Shown here piece after piece: positions 1 to 10,698 of a stretch of DNA of 64,000 nt. The first letter of the stretch is position 1. Every line of letters starts with the position of its first letter. The notes below the pieces were generated by a model. It searched no databases, was not told the DNA's origin, and saw nothing but the letters and a program-made list of their open reading frames with translations. Where the stretch lies: contig JANWLR010000042.1 in the NCBI GenBank assembly GCA_025450755.1, forward strand, positions 81,141-145,140, given 5' to 3'. This DNA comes from Sphingomicrobium sp. Lineage in GTDB: Bacteria; Pseudomonadota; Alphaproteobacteria; Sphingomonadales; Sphingomonadaceae. Both the position numbers and the translations under genes were made by a program.

Positions 1-1240
1 TCCAGCGACCGGCGACCGGCGGCATCAGGCCGAAATTGACGTTCATCGGCTGGAACGTCTCGGCATCGGCGCCGCCCGTGATGTGCCAAAGCAAGGCGCC
101 AATGGCTGTTTCCGCCGGAGGTAGGTTCAACTTGTCACCGCGAAGCTCCGCGGCTGCGAAACGCGCTGCGAGAATGCCGACAGCCGCGCTTTCGACATAA
201 CCCTCGCAGCCGGTGATCTGCCCGGCGAAGCGGATGTTCGGCTTCGATATCAGCCTCAGCTGGTGATCGAGCAGGCGCGGCGAGTTGATAAAGCTGTTGC
301 GGTGGATGCCGCCGAGCCGCGCAAACTCGGCATTTTCGAGACCTGGAATGGTCCGGAAGATCCGCACCTGCTCGCCATGTTTCAGCTTGGTCTGGAATCC
401 GACCATGTTCCACAAGGTGCCGAGTGCATTGTCCTGCCGCAGCTGGACGACGGCGTAGGGCCAGCGGCCGGTGCGGGGATTGTCGAGACCCGCCGGTTTC
501 ATCGGTCCGAATCGTAAGGTCTCGGGACCACGCTCGGCCATGACCTCGATCGGCATGCAACCCTCGAAATAGGGCGTATCCCGCTCCCAATCGTGAAACG
601 GCATCTTCTCGCCGCCGACCAAGGCGGCAACGAAATCCTCATATTGCGGCTTGTCGAGCGGGCAGTTGATGTAATCTTTTCCACCTTTGTCCCAGCGCGC
701 TGCCATCCAAGCGACGTCCATGTCGATGCTGTCGCGATGGACGATGGGCGCGATCGCATCGAAGAAGGCGAGGGCGCCCTGGCCAGTCTCGGCCGCGATG
801 GCCTTAGCGAGTCCGTAACCGGTCAATGGCCCTGTTGCGATGATCGTTGGATGATCCGGGAGGGCGTCAATCCGCTCGCGAACAATGCTGATGTTCGGAT
901 GGTTTTCGACCGCGCGGGTGACTTCCGCAGCGAATTCTTCCCGGTCCACCGCCAGGGCGGAGCCAGCGGGCACTCGGTGCTTGTCTGCGGCGCACATGAT
1001 TAGGGAGCCAAGCGCGCGCATCTCCTGGTGCAGAAGCCCGACGGCATTGTGTTCGGCATCGTCGGAGCGCAAGCTGTTCGAGCAAACCATTTCGGCGAGC
1101 CGGTCCGATTGGTGGGCGGGCGTATTGTCGCCGCCGCCCCGCATCTCGCTAAGCCGAACCCGGATTCCGGCATCGGCGAGCTGCCAGGCGGCTTCACTCC
1201 CGGCAAGGCCTCCTCCGATGACATGGATGTCGAAGAACAT
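1..1240 (-). CDS. trmFO: Methylenetetrahydrofolate--tRNA-(uracil-5-)-methyltransferase TrmFO (3' end cut by window edge)
   Basis: Reverse-strand reading from ATG at 1240 gives [34 protein letters not shown]...[18 protein letters not shown], typical TrmFO FAD-binding N-terminus; stays open to the window start. Confidence 0.93.
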   Translation of the reverse strand, partial: MFFDIHVIGGGLAGSEAAWQLADAGIRVRLSEMRGGGDNTPAHQSDRLAEMVCSNSLRSDDAEHNAVGLLHQEMRALGSLIMCAADKHRVPAGSALAVDREEFAAEVTRAVENHPNISIVRERIDALPDHPTIIATGPLTGYGLAKAIAAETGQGALAFFDAIAPIVHRDSIDMDVAWMAARWDKGGKDYINCPLDKPQYEDFVAALVGGEKMPFHDWERDTPYFEGCMPIEVMAERGPETLRFGPMKPAGLDNPRTGRWPYAVVQLRQDNALGTLWNMVGFQTKLKHGEQVRIFRTIPGLENAEFARLGGIHRNSFINSPRLLDHQLRLISKPNIRFAGQITGCEGYVESAAVGILAARFAAAELRGDKLNLPPAETAIGALLWHITGGADAETFQPMNVNFGLMPPVAGRW

Positions 1241-1281
1241 GCTGGGCTGTTAGTCCTGCATCGAGGCGCTATCCAGCGGTC

Positions 1282-2124
1282 ATGTTTACTGCAGCTCTCG
1301 TTCTGGCGGCGGCGCAAAGCCTCTCTGCAAACAATTACAGCATCGACGAGCCGATGCCCTCCCATACCCCCGTCTTATTGTGGTCGGACGAGTTCAACGG
1401 GCCGGGACTCGACTTGACCAAATGGAGCTTCGACACCTCCCGCAACAAGCTCGGCTGGTTCAACAAGGAGTTGCAATATTATTCCGCTGACCGGCCGGAA
1501 AACCTCAGGCTGGAGAATGGTCATCTAATCATCGAGCTCCGCAAGGATCCCAAGCGCATCAGCAAGTTCGCCGACTGGGGAAAGCAGAAATATAGTTCGG
1601 CGAAGATCGTCACGAAGGACAAGGCCGCGTTCAAATATGGATTCGTCGAGGTTTCGGCGAAACTGCCTTGCTCTCGGGGAACATGGCCGGCGATCTGGAT
1701 GCTCCCACAGGGCAATAGCGCGTGGCCCGATGGCGGCGAGATCGACATGTTGGAGCAAGTAGGCTCTCAGCCCAACGTGGCCCATGCGACGCTGCACACG
1801 GCTTTGTTTAACCACACCCGGGGCACCGGGCGGGGCGCCGAAACGCCGGTTCCGACGGCCTGCAGCGCTTTTCATCGCTATCAGCTCGCCTGGACCAACA
1901 ACATGATCACGACGGGCGTCGACGACCGAGCCTACATGCGCGTCAGGAACGACCAGCCCGGCGGGCTCGCCGCTTGGCCGTTCGACGCGCCATTCTATCT
2001 GATCCTGAACCTCGCGATGGGCGGCGATTGGGCGGGCGCGAAGGGGGTAGACGATGCCGCGCTGCCGCAGCGGATGGAAGTCGACTACGTCCGGGTGTGG
2101 GAAATGCTTCCGGAGCAGAAGTAA
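1282..2124 (+). CDS. Glycoside hydrolase family 16 (endo-beta-glucanase-like)
   Basis: WSDEFNGPGLDLTKWSFDT and catalytic GEIDMLE (ExDxxE-type) motif typical of GH16. Confidence 0.88.
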   Translation: MFTAALVLAAAQSLSANNYSIDEPMPSHTPVLLWSDEFNGPGLDLTKWSFDTSRNKLGWFNKELQYYSADRPENLRLENGHLIIELRKDPKRISKFADWGKQKYSSAKIVTKDKAAFKYGFVEVSAKLPCSRGTWPAIWMLPQGNSAWPDGGEIDMLEQVGSQPNVAHATLHTALFNHTRGTGRGAETPVPTACSAFHRYQLAWTNNMITTGVDDRAYMRVRNDQPGGLAAWPFDAPFYLILNLAMGGDWAGAKGVDDAALPQRMEVDYVRVWEMLPEQK

Positions 2125-2469
2125 GCGCTTCGCCGAGGAACTCAAAATACGGCCTCGCTAAACCGCTGCCACCTGCATCGACACTGATGCCAAAGCGTCC
2201 GCTTTGCGATGATCAAGGGTGTCGACCTGGCTTTGCGGATGGCAGACGATCACACCCGTTTAGTGCCGGCGCACGGCTTTTGCGACGACTGCCGAGCTTC
2301 GGACGTACGGGCAGATGATCAAAGAAGTCATCGGGCAAAGTAAGAGCGGGCATTCGGCACGGTCAGACGCTCGCGCAACTGGTCGCCTCGCATCCGGCTG
2401 CGGCCTACCGCACCGGCATCGACGGCGAGGAAGACAGGTTCGTCGAAGCAGTCTACGACAACTACGTTC

Positions 2470-2901
2470 ATGAAGATCTTCACCATCGGTTATGAAGGCA
2501 CGACCGTGCCGCAGTTCATCACCGCACTGATCAGCGCTGGAGTTAAACGCGTCATCGACGTTCGCGCGCTGCCGCTGTCACGGCGTCCTGGATTCTCCAA
2601 ATCGGCGCTCCGGGCTGCACTCGAGGAAATGGGCATCGAGTATTTTCATCTGAAAGCACTCGGCACGCCCGCGGACGGCCGGGCGGCTGCACGCGTCGGA
2701 CGCCACGTCGAAATGGCCCGCATCTACGCCGGGCAGCTCGAGTTACCAGAAGCGATCGCCCAATCTGCGCAAATGCTTGAACTAGCCAGAGAGAAGCCGA
2801 GTGCACTTATGTGCCTGGAGCGGGAGCCAGCCCATTGCCACCGGACGTTGCTGCTTCACTCCGTCGCGGCAGGCGCCGAGCTGATCGACCTATTCGCCTG
2901 A
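2470..2901 (+). CDS. DUF488 family protein
   Basis: MKIFTIGYEGTTVPQFITALISAGVKRVIDVRALPLSRRPGFSK...CLEREPAHCHR is characteristic of DUF488. Confidence 0.9.
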   Translation: MKIFTIGYEGTTVPQFITALISAGVKRVIDVRALPLSRRPGFSKSALRAALEEMGIEYFHLKALGTPADGRAAARVGRHVEMARIYAGQLELPEAIAQSAQMLELAREKPSALMCLEREPAHCHRTLLLHSVAAGAELIDLFA

Positions 2902-2912
2902 AGAAGGTGGGT

Positions 2913-2935
2913 GAGCCCGGCCGGGGGCCGGGCTC
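2913..2935. terminator. Strong GC hairpin at the 3' end of the DUF488 gene (putative terminator, no U-tract)
   Basis: gagcccggcc-ggg-ggccgggctc: perfect 10-bp stem with 3-nt loop between convergent genes. Confidence 0.45.
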
Positions 2936-2938
2936 GGG

Positions 2939-3190
2939 TCAGGCTGCTTCGCGGGCTTGGAAGGTGACCATCATATCTCCGACGGTGCCCTCTACCTTAC
3001 CCGTCTTGTCGATGGCAATTTCATAGGGCGCGCCCGTGACTGGGTGGAAACCCCGAAAGTGCGTCGTGCCGCGGCTATCGACGATCGTCGAATAGCGGCC
3101 AACGATTTTCGAATAGTCTCCGGTAACGGTACCGTCCTGCTTGATTGGCGCCATGCCCAGTGCAACGGCGACGACAGTGCTCATCAACAT
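2939..3190 (-). CDS. Small hypothetical protein
   Basis: 83-aa ORF with an RBS-like ggagaag upstream; no family recognised. Confidence 0.5.
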   Translation of the reverse strand: MLMSTVVAVALGMAPIKQDGTVTGDYSKIVGRYSTIVDSRGTTHFRGFHPVTGAPYEIAIDKTGKVEGTVGDMMVTFQAREAA

Positions 3191-3357
3191 TCATCTTCTC
3201 CCTTTTATGCGCAGCGGGGGTGCCGCATGGGAGATTCTTTCAAGATGCGTGCCAAACGATAAAATAGTGAAATATCAGCGGTATGATCGTGCAGCCAGGA
3301 ACCTGAATTGGTGATTGGTGCTATAGCTCAGTAATACACGCCAACCAACTCGGCGCG

Positions 3358-3834
3358 CTACACTGCGGGAAGCTCCTGCGCTCCCGTGCATGATTCCAGC
3401 AGCGCCTCGATTTCGGGCACCGGCCGCCCGCTCATTTCCTTGTTCGAAGTGCAGACGATGCGCCTCTCGACTTCCTTGTGCAGGCATTTCTTAAGGACAC
3501 CGAGCGCCTTCGGCGGCGCAACGACCGCAAGTGCATCGAAATCGTTGCGCATGACACGCGCCCTCAGCTCATCGGCGGCATCCTTGATCCAGCGGTCTTC
3601 TTCCTGCTGTTGGAAGTCGGGCTCCTCGTAGGTCGATCGCCCGTAGCCAAAGCTTTGCTTTACCGTCCCCGGTGCGTCGGTCTTTATCTCCCGATCCTTG
3701 CGCTGATAGGGCCGCGCGTCGTGCGCCTCAGTCCTGAGGTCGATCTGGTTCTCATCCCCATGATTCCGAAAGAACAACATCTTTCGGCCGTCGGCTACGA
3801 GCACGAGCGCCTTGTGGGGAAGCGGCATGGACAT
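3358..3834 (-). CDS. Host attachment family protein
   Basis: LPHKALVLVADGRKMLFFRNHGDE... and VVAPPKALGVLKKCLHKEVERRI fit the bacterial host-attachment (eRF1-like) family. Confidence 0.75.
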   Translation of the reverse strand: MSMPLPHKALVLVADGRKMLFFRNHGDENQIDLRTEAHDARPYQRKDREIKTDAPGTVKQSFGYGRSTYEEPDFQQQEEDRWIKDAADELRARVMRNDFDALAVVAPPKALGVLKKCLHKEVERRIVCTSNKEMSGRPVPEIEALLESCTGAQELPAV

Positions 3835-3920
3835 ATCCTCCTGTTGGATCGCAAGGAGAACGCGTTCGCATCCTAGCAGTTTCTGCGGCCCGTCGCAGCC
3901 CTCGAGCGGCTCAAGCCATC

Positions 3921-6755
3921 CTATTTGCCAGGCTCGGGATCGGCCGGCTTGTCGAGTTCGCTCTCACCGACAGTCGCACCTTCCTCGGGCGCCAGCTCGT
4001 CGCCGCCTTCGATTTCAATCTCCTCTTCCTCGGCTTCTTCGATCTTGGCGACGCTGACGACGTGCTCGTTTTCCGCGACACGGAAGATCGTGACGCCCAT
4101 CGTGTTGCGCCCGGCTATGCGGATATCACAGACCGTCGTGCGGATCATCTTGCCCTGGTCGGTGACCAGCATCAGCTGCTCGCCCTGACGCGCCGGGAAG
4201 CTTGCCACCACGCTACCGTTGCGAGCGCTGGTGTCGATGTTCGTGATTCCCTGGCCGCCACGATTGGTTCGGCGATATTCATAAGCGGAAGAGCGCTTGC
4301 CGTAGCCATTCTCGGTGATTGTGAGGATGAACTGCTCCCTTTCCGCGAGCTCTGCCAGACGCTGCGGCGAAAGCGGGCACTCGCCTTCTTTTTCGCCTTT
4401 CCACGGTGCAAAGCGGAGATAGGCCTCGCGCTCCTCCTGCGACGTGCCCACGCGGTGCAGGATTGACATCGAGATCACCTGATCGTCGCCAAGCAGCCGC
4501 ACCCCGCGTACGCCGGTGGAGGTACGCGAGCGGAACTCGCGGACGTCGGTCGCCTTGAAGCGGATTGCCTTGCCGTTGCGCGTAGCAAGAAGGACGTCAT
4601 CGCCTTCGGTCAGCAGCTCAACCCCGATCAGCCGATCGGTCGGATCGGCCTGCTCATCGCTATCGTCATCGCCCTCGATTTCTTCGGCCGCGCCGGTGCC
4701 GAAGCGCATCGCTATCTTGCCGGCGCTCGGAATATTGGTGAAGGCGGCCATGCTGTTGCGCCGCACCGTTCCATGCGCGGTCGCGAACATGATGTGGAGG
4801 CGGCCCCACTCCGTCTCATCCTCGGGAAGCGGCAGAACCGTCGAGATCGCCTCGCCATCTGCCAGCGGCAAAAGGTTCACCATCGGGCGGCCCTTGGTAT
4901 TCGGCCCTCCTTCGGGGAGCCTCCATACCTTCATCCGGTAAACGCGCCCGAGGTTGGAGAAGAACAGCACCGGGTTGTGGGTAGAGGTGACGAAGAGGGT
5001 GGTGACCGCATCTTCTTCCTTGGTTGCCATGCCCGATCGGCCCTTGCCGCCGCGCTTCTGTTCGCGGAAGACGGCAAGCGGCGTCCGCTTGATGTATCCT
5101 TCCATGGTCACGGTGACGACCATGTCCTCGCGCTCGATCAGGTCCTCGTCCTCGATGCCGTCGGCAGCGGGTGCGAGCTCGGACACGCGAGGGGTCGCGA
5201 ATTCGGCTTCGACCTCGCCGAACTCCTCGCGCATGACCTCATAGAGGCGAGCGCGATTGGCGAGAATCTCGAGCAGCTCTCCAATGTTATTTGCAAGACC
5301 TTGGAGCTCGTTGCCGATCTCGTCGCGGCCGAGCGCCGTAAGCCTATGGAGGCGCAGCTCGAGGATCGCCTTCACTTGCGCGTCGGACAGGCGATAGCTC
5401 TTGTCCTGCTTTAAGGGTTCGACCGCCTCGACTAGCGCGATGTATGGACGGATCTCCTCCATCGGCCATTCACGCTCGAGCAGCTTTTCGCGCGCGACGG
5501 CGGGTGACGCTGATCCGCGGATCAGCTTCACCACCTCGTCGAGGTTGGTCACTGCGACGACGAGGCCGAGCAGGATGTGGGCGCGCTCGCGCGCCTTGAA
5601 CAACTCGAACTTCGAACGCCTCGTGATCACTTCCTCGCGGAAGTGGACGAAGGTTTCGATGATGTCTCGCAAAGTCAGCGTTTCCGGTCGTCCGCCACGG
5701 ATCGCGAGCATGTTGGCTGGGAAGCTCGTCTGTGCCGGCGTGTGCCGCCACAACTGGTTCAGTACTACGTCCGGAGTCGCATCGCGCTTCAGGTCGATGA
5801 CGATCCGAACGCCCCGGCGATTGGATTCATCGCGGATGTCTGAAACGCCTTCAATGCGCTTGTCCTTGGCCGCTTCGGCGATCTTCTCAACCAGGCCGGA
5901 CTTGCCGACCTGGTAGGGGATTTCGGTAAGCACGATCGAGCGCCTCTCGCCGCGACCCTCCTCGACGTGGGCGCGGGACCGCATCAGGATCGAGCCTCGG
6001 CCTGTCGTATAGGCGCTGCGGATGCCGCTCTGGCCAAGGATCAGCGCGCCGGTCGGGAAATCCGGAGCCTTCACATGCTCCATCAGCCCTTCGGACGTGA
6101 TCGCTGGATCGTCGATATAGGCGCGGCAAGCGGCCAGAACTTCGCCAAGATTGTGCGGCGGGATGTTGGTCGCCATCCCGACCGCAATTCCACCTGCGCC
6201 GTTGACGAGCAGATTCGGGAAGCGGGCGGGGAGAACCTGCGGCTCCCGCTCGGACGCGTCGTAATTGGGCTGGAAGTCGACCGTATCCTTGTCGATGTCG
6301 CCCAAAAGAAAATTGGCGACCTTGGCCAAGCGCGCCTCGGTGTATCGCATGGCGGCGGGCGGATCGGGGTCCATCGAGCCGAAATTGCCCTGACCGTCGA
6401 TGAGCGGAACGCGCATCGACCAGGGCTGCGTCATGCGCGCGAGCGCATCGTAGATCGCGGCGTCGCCATGCGGGTGATACTTACCCATGACGTCGCCGAC
6501 GATGCGGCTCGACTTGCGGTACGGCCTCCCGGCGACATAGCCGGCTTCCTGGCAGGCAAAAAGTATTCGACGATGGACCGGCTTCAGGCCGTCGCGCACG
6601 TCGGGCAGCGCGCGGCTAACGATGACGCTCATCGCGTAATCGAGATAGGAGGTCTTCATCTCCTCGACGATAGAGATGGGCGCAATGTCACTGTCGCCGC
6701 CGGATGGCGGAATGTTGTTGTCGCTAAGGTCGTCGACCGGCGGTTCGGTAGCCAA
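3921..6755 (-). CDS. gyrA: DNA gyrase subunit A
   Basis: [66 protein letters not shown], GyrA-box QKRGGKG and C-terminal pinwheel repeats. Confidence 0.97.
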   Translation of the reverse strand: MATEPPVDDLSDNNIPPSGGDSDIAPISIVEEMKTSYLDYAMSVIVSRALPDVRDGLKPVHRRILFACQEAGYVAGRPYRKSSRIVGDVMGKYHPHGDAAIYDALARMTQPWSMRVPLIDGQGNFGSMDPDPPAAMRYTEARLAKVANFLLGDIDKDTVDFQPNYDASEREPQVLPARFPNLLVNGAGGIAVGMATNIPPHNLGEVLAACRAYIDDPAITSEGLMEHVKAPDFPTGALILGQSGIRSAYTTGRGSILMRSRAHVEEGRGERRSIVLTEIPYQVGKSGLVEKIAEAAKDKRIEGVSDIRDESNRRGVRIVIDLKRDATPDVVLNQLWRHTPAQTSFPANMLAIRGGRPETLTLRDIIETFVHFREEVITRRSKFELFKARERAHILLGLVVAVTNLDEVVKLIRGSASPAVAREKLLEREWPMEEIRPYIALVEAVEPLKQDKSYRLSDAQVKAILELRLHRLTALGRDEIGNELQGLANNIGELLEILANRARLYEVMREEFGEVEAEFATPRVSELAPAADGIEDEDLIEREDMVVTVTMEGYIKRTPLAVFREQKRGGKGRSGMATKEEDAVTTLFVTSTHNPVLFFSNLGRVYRMKVWRLPEGGPNTKGRPMVNLLPLADGEAISTVLPLPEDETEWGRLHIMFATAHGTVRRNSMAAFTNIPSAGKIAMRFGTGAAEEIEGDDDSDEQADPTDRLIGVELLTEGDDVLLATRNGKAIRFKATDVREFRSRTSTGVRGVRLLGDDQVISMSILHRVGTSQEEREAYLRFAPWKGEKEGECPLSPQRLAELAEREQFILTITENGYGKRSSAYEYRRTNRGGQGITNIDTSARNGSVVASFPARQGEQLMLVTDQGKMIRTTVCDIRIAGRNTMGVTIFRVAENEHVVSVAKIEEAEEEEIEIEGGDELAPEEGATVGESELDKPADPEPGK

Positions 6756-7031
6756 GAAAAATCCTGTCGCTTAAAGGTGCACGCGAGGGTTGCGCGCCAA
6801 ACGCCACCCCCTTTTCCTACCTAGTGCATTTGGCGCCGATTGCCACCCTGCGCGCACGCGCGCGCGAGGGAAATATTCGTACCGTCAGCGATTTCACCGC
6901 CGAATCAAGTGGTTCAAAGGAGGTTCAGAGCATATCGGCCAAATATCTTGGCCTTCCATCATTCCGGGTCTAAGGCGCCGCCGTCATTTTTCGCGGCCGC
7001 GCCCTCGGCCGTAACAGGAGAAGCCGACCCC

Positions 7032-8291
7032 ATGAAGCTGATCACCAGTACCGCTCTTGCGCTTGTTGCCGCAGTCTCAGCAGCACCGGCCGCTGCGCAG
7101 TACAACAATCCCAGCCCGTCGCAACAGCAGCAGCCCACTGCCGGGCAGCAGGCAGCGCAGCCGGCGGCGCCTCAGATCAAACCGTCCAGCAAGGCGGCGA
7201 AAGCGATCATCGACCTTCAGACCGCGGTCAACAACAAGGATTTCGCGAACGTTCCGGCCAAGATCGCAGCGGCGCAGGTCGTCGCGACGACCAAGGAAGA
7301 CCATTATCTCATCGCGCGGCTGCAACTGTCGGCGGCACTCGCGAATAAGGACACTGCCGGCATGACCGCGGCGCTCGATGCCATCGCGGCATCCGGTGTC
7401 GTCGACGCGGCGAAGACGGCCGAGCTTTATTCGGGGCTGGGCGGGACATTCCTCAACGCGCAGCAATTTCCGCAGGCCGCGGCTGCCTATCAGAAGGCAG
7501 TGGCGCTGAATCCGAACAACTCGGAAGCGCAACGGCTGCTCGGCATTTCCCTGTTCGAAGCAGGTCAGAAGGCGGCCGCCGTCGGTGCGTTGCAGAAGGC
7601 AATCGCGGCGAACACGGCAGCGGGCCAGAAACCGAGCGAGGATCTCTACAAGATTGCCGTCCAGGCAGCATTTGATTCCCGCTCTCCCGCGGCCAACGAA
7701 TTGGCGCGGCAGTGGCTGGTCGCTTATCCGAGCGCCGACAGTTGGCGCAATTCGATCGCGGTCTATCGCGGCCTCAACCAGCCTGACGTCGAGAGCACGC
7801 TCGACCTGATGCGGCTGCTTCAGGCTGCGGGCGCCCTGAAGGAGCCCAGCGATTATGCGATCTACATTTCCGACGCGGCGGAGCAGAGCAATTACAACGA
7901 GGCGCAGGCGGTTCTCGACGCGGGGATTGCCGCCAAGGTGATCGATCCTGCGGGTGCCGATTTCCGCAGTCTCGTTTCTGGGATGAAGGCGCGGCCGAAG
8001 GCGACCGCTGCCGACCTCGCGGCGGCGACGAAGAGCGCCCAGACCGGCATGGCGCTTCTTCACATCGGAGACCGCTATTATGCGATGGGCGACTATGCGA
8101 AGGCGATCGAGCTCTACCGCTCGGCCCAGGCGAAGTCGGACGTCGACCCGAACGTCGCCAAGCTCCACATGGGAATGGCCCTTGCGCGCCAGGGCGACAA
8201 GGCAGGTGCAACGGCGGCTTTCAACGCCGTGACCGGCCCTCGGTCGGACGTTGCAAAATTCTGGCTGGCTTACGTCAATCAGCGGGCATAG
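7032..8291 (+). CDS. TPR-repeat periplasmic/secreted protein
   Basis: ATG at 7032 preceded by aggag; signal peptide MKLITSTALALVAAVSAAPAAAQ followed by TPR motifs. Confidence 0.8.
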   Translation: MKLITSTALALVAAVSAAPAAAQYNNPSPSQQQQPTAGQQAAQPAAPQIKPSSKAAKAIIDLQTAVNNKDFANVPAKIAAAQVVATTKEDHYLIARLQLSAALANKDTAGMTAALDAIAASGVVDAAKTAELYSGLGGTFLNAQQFPQAAAAYQKAVALNPNNSEAQRLLGISLFEAGQKAAAVGALQKAIAANTAAGQKPSEDLYKIAVQAAFDSRSPAANELARQWLVAYPSADSWRNSIAVYRGLNQPDVESTLDLMRLLQAAGALKEPSDYAIYISDAAEQSNYNEAQAVLDAGIAAKVIDPAGADFRSLVSGMKARPKATAADLAAATKSAQTGMALLHIGDRYYAMGDYAKAIELYRSAQAKSDVDPNVAKLHMGMALARQGDKAGATAAFNAVTGPRSDVAKFWLAYVNQRA

Positions 8292-8321
8292 CGCCCTTTA
8301 GAATCTCTTCGAGACGAAAGC

Positions 8322-8354
8322 GGAGGCGTCGGCAAATGCCGGCGCCTCTTTTTC
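8322..8354 (+). terminator. Rho-independent terminator
   Basis: ggaggcgtcggcaaatgccggcgcctc followed by ttttt, just downstream of the TPR gene. Confidence 0.75.
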
Positions 8355-8469
8355 TATACGGCCAAGCGGACCTGTCCCGTTACGGGATGGTTAAGTCCTT
8401 ACTCCTTAGCGCATTGTAAATGGAAGACTAGAGCAGCAGGAGGGTGCGTCCGAAGGAAACAACAGGCAA

Positions 8470-10035
8470 GTGCGCTTCGACGATCGTCTGCTGACCGTTC
8501 TCAACCAACCGGCCGAAGACCGTCACGATGCGGCGGTGCGATGGCGCCAGCTGGTGGACTTGGTCGCGCGCGCGGGGCCGAACAGCGCGAGCCCGGTCGT
8601 TGCCGAAGCGCTCGAGGCGATCCGGAGCGAAGCCAGCGAGGTCGATGAATCGCTTCGGGCAGCAGCAGCCAGGGCGGTCGCCGCGCTTCCATTGCCGCTC
8701 GGCCTGCTCGAATATTTCGCGACTGACAAATTGTCGGTCTCCGCCCCGGTGCTTGCTGCAACCACGCTCGATCAAAGGCAGTGGGCAGCGCTGCTTGCCG
8801 CAGCCGATCAGGAAACACGGGCCTTCATCGAAACTCTCCACCCCGATTTGAAGCCGCAAACGGAGCAGCCGCTGGTCGTTCTGCAATCGGCTGCGCCCGA
8901 ACCGGCGGTACCAGCGCCAGTGTTGCCCGAGGCACTCTCGAGCTCGCCGTCGCTCCATGACGTCGTGGAACGCATCGAACGGCGCAGGCGATTGCGCTCT
9001 GGCGCGGGGGGGCAAGGTGCGAGCGGTCCGGCCACCGCCGCATCGGCCGCATTGTTCCGATGGGAATGCGGGCCTGGGGGGGAAATTGCCTGGGTCGATG
9101 GCGCACCCCGAGGTGCAATAGTCGGGAGGACGATCGCACGGTCGCTGAATGGTGACGGCGACCAGATTGACCAGGAGGTGGTTCGCGCATTCGCCATGCG
9201 GGCGCCTTTCCGCGATGCATTGTTCACGATCGCGGGAGAGACCCCCGTCGCGGGAGAATGGAAGATCAGCGGCGTTCCGGCGTTCGAGCCTTCCGATGGC
9301 CGATTTGCGGGCTATCGCGGGGTCGCGCTGCGCGAAGTGCCACCGCCCATCGCCGTGCCGAGTTCTGCCGAGAGCGTTCCCGACGTCCTTGCCGACCCGG
9401 ATTCGCTTCGGGAACTTGTGCACGAGATCAAGACTCCCCTGAACGCGATTATCGGATTCGCCGAAATCATCGAAGGCCAGTTCCTTGGGCCGGCGGATCG
9501 TGGCTATCGCGAACGTGCGGCCGAGATCGTTCGTCAGGCGCGGCTTCTCCTTACCGCGATCGACGATCTCGACTTTGCCGCCAAGCTTCATTCCGCAGCG
9601 GGGGAAGCAAAGCGCGAGCGGGTCGATCTCGGTGCGCTGATCGAACGCGCCGCAGCGGAGCTGCGCGACATCGCCGAGAGGCACGGCGCGTCTGCCGAGG
9701 TCTCGCGCCCTCGCGGCGAAATCGCCGCCGCAGTTCAACCGGAACTCGCCGATCGATTGCTCTTCCGTTTGTTCTGCGCGCTTGTTGACCGGAGTGAGCC
9801 TGGCGAGCGCCTTCAACTCTCGGTAGAGCAAGCCATGGACGGCGCACGCGTATCGATCAGCCGCCCCAATGCACTGCGCGGCCTGTCTGACTCGGCTTTA
9901 TTCGATCCGACGATCGGTCGGACGGGTGTGGAAGGCGGCTTCACCTTGCGGCTCGCGCGAGGCCTGGCACGAATTGCCGGCGGCGAACTGACGAGCAGCC
10001 GCGATAGTTTTTCGCTCGTATTTCCTCGTCCGTAA
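8470..10035 (+). CDS. Sensor histidine kinase (HisKA domain)
   Basis: LRELVHEIKTPLNAIIGFAEIIEGQFLG is an H-box; C-terminal GFTLRLARGLARIAGGEL resembles a HATPase G-box. GTG start. Confidence 0.82.
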   Translation: MRFDDRLLTVLNQPAEDRHDAAVRWRQLVDLVARAGPNSASPVVAEALEAIRSEASEVDESLRAAAARAVAALPLPLGLLEYFATDKLSVSAPVLAATTLDQRQWAALLAAADQETRAFIETLHPDLKPQTEQPLVVLQSAAPEPAVPAPVLPEALSSSPSLHDVVERIERRRRLRSGAGGQGASGPATAASAALFRWECGPGGEIAWVDGAPRGAIVGRTIARSLNGDGDQIDQEVVRAFAMRAPFRDALFTIAGETPVAGEWKISGVPAFEPSDGRFAGYRGVALREVPPPIAVPSSAESVPDVLADPDSLRELVHEIKTPLNAIIGFAEIIEGQFLGPADRGYRERAAEIVRQARLLLTAIDDLDFAAKLHSAAGEAKRERVDLGALIERAAAELRDIAERHGASAEVSRPRGEIAAAVQPELADRLLFRLFCALVDRSEPGERLQLSVEQAMDGARVSISRPNALRGLSDSALFDPTIGRTGVEGGFTLRLARGLARIAGGELTSSRDSFSLVFPRP

Positions 10036-10081
10036 GACTTGGCGCACACATGCGCACCGTCTATCTGCGGAGAGCCGGGGA

Positions 10082-10156
10082 GGGCCTGTAGCTCAACGGT
10101 AGAGCCGGCCGCTCATAACGGCTAGGTTGTAGGTTCGAATCCTGCCGGGCCCACCA
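10082..10156 (+). tRNA. tRNA with CAT anticodon (elongator Met or lysidine-modified Ile2; not initiator)
   Basis: Acceptor GGGCCTG/CGGGCCC, T-arm GTAGG-TTCGAAT-CCTGC, anticodon stem-loop GGCCG-CTCATAA-CGGCT, encoded CCA. Confidence 0.92.
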
Positions 10157-10226
10157 GCCTCACGCGCAGCCAGCCCTGGGACTGGCGAGCATGAGACTGT
10201 TCGCTATAGGGGGCCGAGCCGATCGT

Positions 10227-10304
<78 letters not shown>

Positions 10305-10390
10305 CGACGCCCCTTGGCAGTGCGGGACACCGCCAAGTCGTCGATCGCCATCGGTAGTCCAAGCCGCCTGGTTGCGAAGATTGTCCAGCG

Positions 10391-10672
10391 CTACTTCGAC
10401 TTCTTCTCAGTCGTCGTTGTCGTGTTGGCGGTCGTGTTCGTGTGCACGTCGGAGCCGACCTTCACGTTTACGTCGGTATTCTGGATCTTCTCGCCGGTCT
10501 TCTTCACATCGTTGCCGATGTCGTTGGCGATGTTCTGAGCCGTATTGCCGACGTCGGCGGCGGTGTTTTCGGCAGTGTTCTGGTCATATTGGACAGTGAC
10601 GGCATTGCCTTCCTTGCTGACGTTGCAAGCGCCGAGCATCAGCAATGCTGGAATGGCGATTAGGATGCGCAT
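10391..10672 (-). CDS. Small putative lipoprotein
   Basis: MRILIAIPALLMLGAC lipobox, then a Thr/Asn/Lys-rich tail. Confidence 0.65.
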   Translation of the reverse strand: MRILIAIPALLMLGACNVSKEGNAVTVQYDQNTAENTAADVGNTAQNIANDIGNDVKKTGEKIQNTDVNVKVGSDVHTNTTANTTTTTEKKSK

Positions 10673-10698
10673 GTCGGTCCTCCCATGTTTTGGGATGT

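Noticed and set aside
1525-2145. 206-aa minus-strand ORF opposite GH16
   Set aside because: Shadow of a gene with clear catalytic motifs.
5967-6824. 285-aa plus-strand ORF opposite gyrA
   Set aside because: Lies entirely antisense to unambiguous gyrA coding; low-complexity Arg/Asp/Ala composition typical of GC-rich shadow ORFs.
7077-8168. 363-aa minus-strand ORF opposite the TPR gene
   Set aside because: Arg/Leu-rich shadow ORF; the plus-strand frame has an RBS, signal peptide and TPR motifs.
8428-9831. 467-aa minus-strand ORF opposite the histidine kinase
   Set aside because: Antisense to H-box and ATPase regions; no recognisable domain.
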